A stretch of 14,029 nt of DNA from the NCBI GenBank assembly GCA_041649895.1, contig JBAZMG010000025.1, positions 1 through 14,029 of the forward strand. The letters are read 5' to 3'. A model generated the notes under the pieces. It searched no databases. It had not been told where the DNA came from and saw only the letters and a program-made list of their open reading frames with translations. Below are positions 12,364-14,029 of this stretch, piece after piece. The translations under genes and the position numbers were made by a program. The DNA is from STD1-204 sp041649895. Lineage in GTDB: Bacteria; Patescibacteriota; Minisyncoccia; Minisyncoccales; Minisyncoccaceae. Each line of letters opens with the position of its first letter. The first letter of the stretch is position 1.

Positions 12364-13059
12364 ATGAAAGTAAATCAAAGAAAAATAATTTTATCCGTGC
12401 TTGTTTTTATTGTCGCGTTTGGCATCACCTTTTTTGTCGCCCGAAGGGCAATGGAATTCTATTACGCCAATCTTTACCGCAACGCGATAATATTGAACCA
12501 GGACAAGGAAACGATTGTGGTGCAAGAAAATACCGCATTGGTTAACGGTGTCAAATCGGTAAAAAACTCTGTTTTTTATATAAAATCAAGTACCGGTAAG
12601 GTTTTGGGTTCGGGAATCGTTTTGACTCAGGACGGGCTTGCGGTTACCGCGCTGAATAATCTGAAAACAAGCAACGTATCCATAATTTTAAACGGATCCG
12701 AAGCTCAGTACGAAATAAAAAAGCGGGACACCGCTTCCGGATTAGCCCTGCTCTCTCTTAAAAGCAACGATAAATTATCCACGGTCGGATTTGCCGATTC
12801 CGAAGAATTGGATTTTGGCGAGAGAGTATATATGATCTCTTATACCGACACGGGCGCTCCTTTTATTACGGTAAACGAGGGAATAATCAAAAACTTCAAT
12901 AACGGCAATGTTAAAACCAATATTTTCGAACCCGAGGCTGTGGACGGCAGTCCGATCTTCAGCATCGACAATCGTTTAATGGGTGTCGGACAAAAAGACT
13001 CGAAAGGATTTATTTCTTTGATCTCGGTCGCGAGAATCAGAGCTCTTTCCGGACTTTAA
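12364..13059 (+). CDS. Membrane-anchored trypsin/HtrA-fold protein lacking the catalytic triad
   Basis: 231 residues. One N-terminal membrane helix (about 8-27) is followed by an outside-facing domain whose pattern follows the trypsin-like core of HtrA/DegP. VLGSGIVLTQDGLAVTALNN aligns with the GSGFIISPDGYILTNNHV block, RDTASGLALLSL with DPxTDLAVLKI, and EAVDGSPIFSIDNRLMGV with NPGNSGGPLFNxxGxVVGI. At the three catalytic positions the residues are N98 (for His), G126 (for Asp) and D194 (for Ser), so it is predicted to be inactive as a protease. There is no PDZ domain. It begins 3 bases after clpB and is almost certainly co-transcribed. A binding or scaffold role at the membrane is inference. 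The start is fixed by the Lys/Arg-rich N-terminus before the membrane helix. Confidence 0.8.
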   Translation: MKVNQRKIILSVLVFIVAFGITFFVARRAMEFYYANLYRNAIILNQDKETIVVQENTALVNGVKSVKNSVFYIKSSTGKVLGSGIVLTQDGLAVTALNNLKTSNVSIILNGSEAQYEIKKRDTASGLALLSLKSNDKLSTVGFADSEELDFGERVYMISYTDTGAPFITVNEGIIKNFNNGNVKTNIFEPEAVDGSPIFSIDNRLMGVGQKDSKGFISLISVARIRALSGL

Positions 13060-13075
13060 TTTATAAAACAAATTT

Positions 13076-13576
13076 ATGCCGGAAGAAACAAAAGACAAAA
13101 TAATATTTTTGAAAGACAAGGTCTTGCACCAATCGGCGGGCGGTTTTGTTTTTTTTGAGTCCGCGGATCACGTTCTTTACGTGGCGCTTTTAAAGACCAA
13201 ACCTGGCAAATTCGTTATCCCCAAGGGGCATTTAAAGGTGGGCGAGGGCGCTGCCGGGGCCGCTTTGCGCGAGATAAAAGAAGAGCTGGGAATTAATATT
13301 CGTTTGAATATTATTGATAAGATAGGCGAGAGCCGTTATCAATTCAAAAAACATAACGACGAAAAGACTCATTTTAAAAAAGTTAATATTTTTGTGATGT
13401 ATGTAAAGAAAAGGGTCAACTTGGTCCCGGAAGTCGGCGGCGGAGTTGGGGGAGCGGAATGGCTTCGTGCTGAGGATGCTCTCAAGAAAATAGCTTTTGA
13501 CAAACCCCTTTTATTAAAAGCCATCGCCACCTACTATTCCCACTTTTATCTTCCAAGAACGAATTCACAATCCTAA
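13076..13576 (+). CDS. Nudix hydrolase
   Basis: 166 residues. A complete Nudix box lies at 51-73 (GHLKVGEGAAGAALREIKEE, then LGI), with every invariant residue of G-x5-E-x7-R-E-U-x-E-E-x-G-U. It is preceded by FVIPKGH, common in the MutT/diadenosine polyphosphate hydrolase groups. N-terminal strand SAGGFVFF and the later FVMYVKKR and EWLRAEDAL fit the fold. The substrate (a nucleoside diphosphate linked to another group) cannot be read from sequence. It lies 16 bases after the pseudoprotease gene and probably closes the clpB transcript. TATAAA at 13062-13067, 8 bases before ATG, could give an additional short transcript. Confidence 0.92.
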   Translation: MPEETKDKIIFLKDKVLHQSAGGFVFFESADHVLYVALLKTKPGKFVIPKGHLKVGEGAAGAALREIKEELGINIRLNIIDKIGESRYQFKKHNDEKTHFKKVNIFVMYVKKRVNLVPEVGGGVGGAEWLRAEDALKKIAFDKPLLLKAIATYYSHFYLPRTNSQS

Positions 13577-13601
13577 TTATATTTTAGTTTTTGATCTTTA
13601 A

Positions 13602-13630
13602 CCCTGTAGCGTGCTTGCTCTGCTACAGGG
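13602..13630. repeat. 9-bp hairpin, CCCTGTAGC arms
   Basis: CCCTGTAGC (13602-13610) and GCTACAGGG (13622-13630) are perfect complements around an 11-base loop. There is no T-tract. The left arm is repeated in the terminator at 13681. Confidence 0.6.
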
Positions 13631-13644
13631 CACCTCGAACCAGA

Positions 13645-13664
13645 GTTTCGACTTTTTTCGAAAC
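13645..13664. repeat. 7-bp hairpin between the two CCTGTAG hairpins
   Basis: GTTTCGA and TCGAAAC form a perfect 7-bp stem around CTTTTT. It lies in the spacer joining the hairpin at 13602 to the terminator at 13681. Confidence 0.45.
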
Positions 13665-13680
13665 ACGGCTCAGGGTTTTA

Positions 13681-13732
13681 GCCCTGTAGTGTGTTGCCGT
13701 AGGCAACTCTACTACGGGGCATTTTTATTTTT
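13681..13732 (+). terminator. Nested-stem intrinsic terminator
   Basis: The outer stem GCCCTGTAGT / ACTACGGGGC (one G-T wobble) encloses a second perfect stem GTTGCC-GTA-GGCAAC, followed by ATTTTTATTTTT. It is placed to end the clpB-to-Nudix transcript and insulate the prepilin gene downstream. Confidence 0.75.
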
Positions 13733-13742
13733 CATAATTTTT

Positions 13743-13751
13743 TGTTATAAT
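13743..13751 (+). promoter_or_regulatory. Extended -10 promoter for the second prepilin gene
   Basis: TGTTATAAT, with ATG 13759 beginning 7 bases after the hexamer, which predicts a leaderless mRNA. The -35 region is only a T-rich run. Confidence 0.55.
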
Positions 13752-13758
13752 ATCGTTA

Positions 13759-14029
13759 ATGAATAAAAGATTATTCCGAGCTTTTACTTTAATAGAATTA
13801 CTTGTTGTTATCGCAATCATCGGTATTTTGTCTGCTTTGATTATTGTCGGAATGAACTCGACAACCCAGAAAGCTACAATTGCAAAAGCGCAAGTATTTT
13901 CCAACTCATTACGCAATTCTCTGATGGGTAATTTGATTTCCGAATGGAAATTTGACCAGGTTAATGTTCCGGCAGCTAATCAAACTCCCGATTCATGGAG
14001 TGGTGGTAATACCGGAACCCTTAATGGAT
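13759..14029 (+). CDS. Type IV prepilin-like protein, 3' truncated by window edge
   Basis: The first 90 codons are visible and the frame runs open to the right edge. Leader MNKRLFRA (three basic residues) precedes the pilin segment FTLIELLVVIAIIGILSAL, with cleavage predicted after Ala8 and Glu at +5 (E13). After it, residues about 34-90 match the protein at 654 almost residue for residue (TTQKATIAKAQVFSNSLRNS, LMGNLISEWKFDQVN, QTPDSWSGGN), so a LamG head and SHOCT-like tail are expected beyond the edge. The nucleotide differences from the other copy are mostly at third codon positions, indicating an old duplication under protein-level constraint. The gene has its own extended -10 promoter and follows a strong terminator. 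Confidence 0.9.
   Translation, partial: MNKRLFRAFTLIELLVVIAIIGILSALIIVGMNSTTQKATIAKAQVFSNSLRNSLMGNLISEWKFDQVNVPAANQTPDSWSGGNTGTLNG

Noticed and set aside
1..14029. Alternative genetic code with TGA as glycine or tryptophan
   Set aside because: The metallo-hydrolase ends normally at TGA at the expected family length, and no gene needs TGA readthrough.

Overview
The window is AT-rich, uses the standard bacterial code (stops are TAA, TAG and TGA, with no in-frame TGA readthrough), and every gene lies on the + strand. Multiple type IV prepilin-like proteins carrying LamG (concanavalin A-like) domains, a LemA/HtpX membrane module, a tRNA without an encoded CCA, a near absence of Shine-Dalgarno sequences and many palindromic intergenic repeats together suggest a Candidate Phyla Radiation / Patescibacteria (Parcubacteria-like) genome. 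That assignment is an inference from gene content and style, not from a marker gene.

Layout. (1) 1-1616: the 3' part of one LamG protein and a complete prepilin-LamG protein. They share a conserved C-terminal tail resembling a SHOCT domain. (2) 1738-4286: a divergent LemA-like protein with a long lysine-rich tail, a canonical LemA, a possible 35-residue basic peptide, and the HtpX M48 metalloprotease. This looks like a membrane-proteostasis cluster. (3) 4287-4893: no protein gene. It holds palindromic repeats, a tRNA-Ser(GGA), a 19-bp perfect hairpin starting at the base after the tRNA, and a GC-rich block with partial copies of the tRNA T-arm. (4) 4894-6329: two proteins I cannot name. The first shows a Cys...His...Asp arrangement like transglutaminase-fold enzymes; the second is a small membrane-anchored protein. 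(5) 6471-9474: a VanW-domain cell-envelope protein, a metallo-beta-lactamase-fold hydrolase, and a Ham1/RdgB-type NTP pyrophosphatase with an altered SHR motif. (6) 9637-13576: a ClpB disaggregase that also carries an LGF tripeptide where ClpC/ClpA dock ClpP, a membrane-anchored trypsin/HtrA-fold protein that has lost all three catalytic residues, and a Nudix hydrolase. (7) 13602-14029: hairpins including a terminator, then the 5' end of a third prepilin gene almost identical at its N-terminus to the one at 654.

Regulation visible in the sequence: six genes have an extended -10 motif (TGn followed by a TATAAT-like hexamer). In three of them (4894, 8941, 13759) the start codon lies only 6-7 bases after the -10, so those mRNAs are probably leaderless. 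A degenerate CIRCE-like site lies upstream of clpB.

The strongest candidates for something undescribed are: the prepilin-LamG-SHOCT-like family flanking a housekeeping island, one member of which starts inside a heptamer tandem repeat; the ClpB/ClpC hybrid signature next to a pseudoprotease; the transglutaminase-like protein; and three intergenic palindromes showing compensatory base changes.
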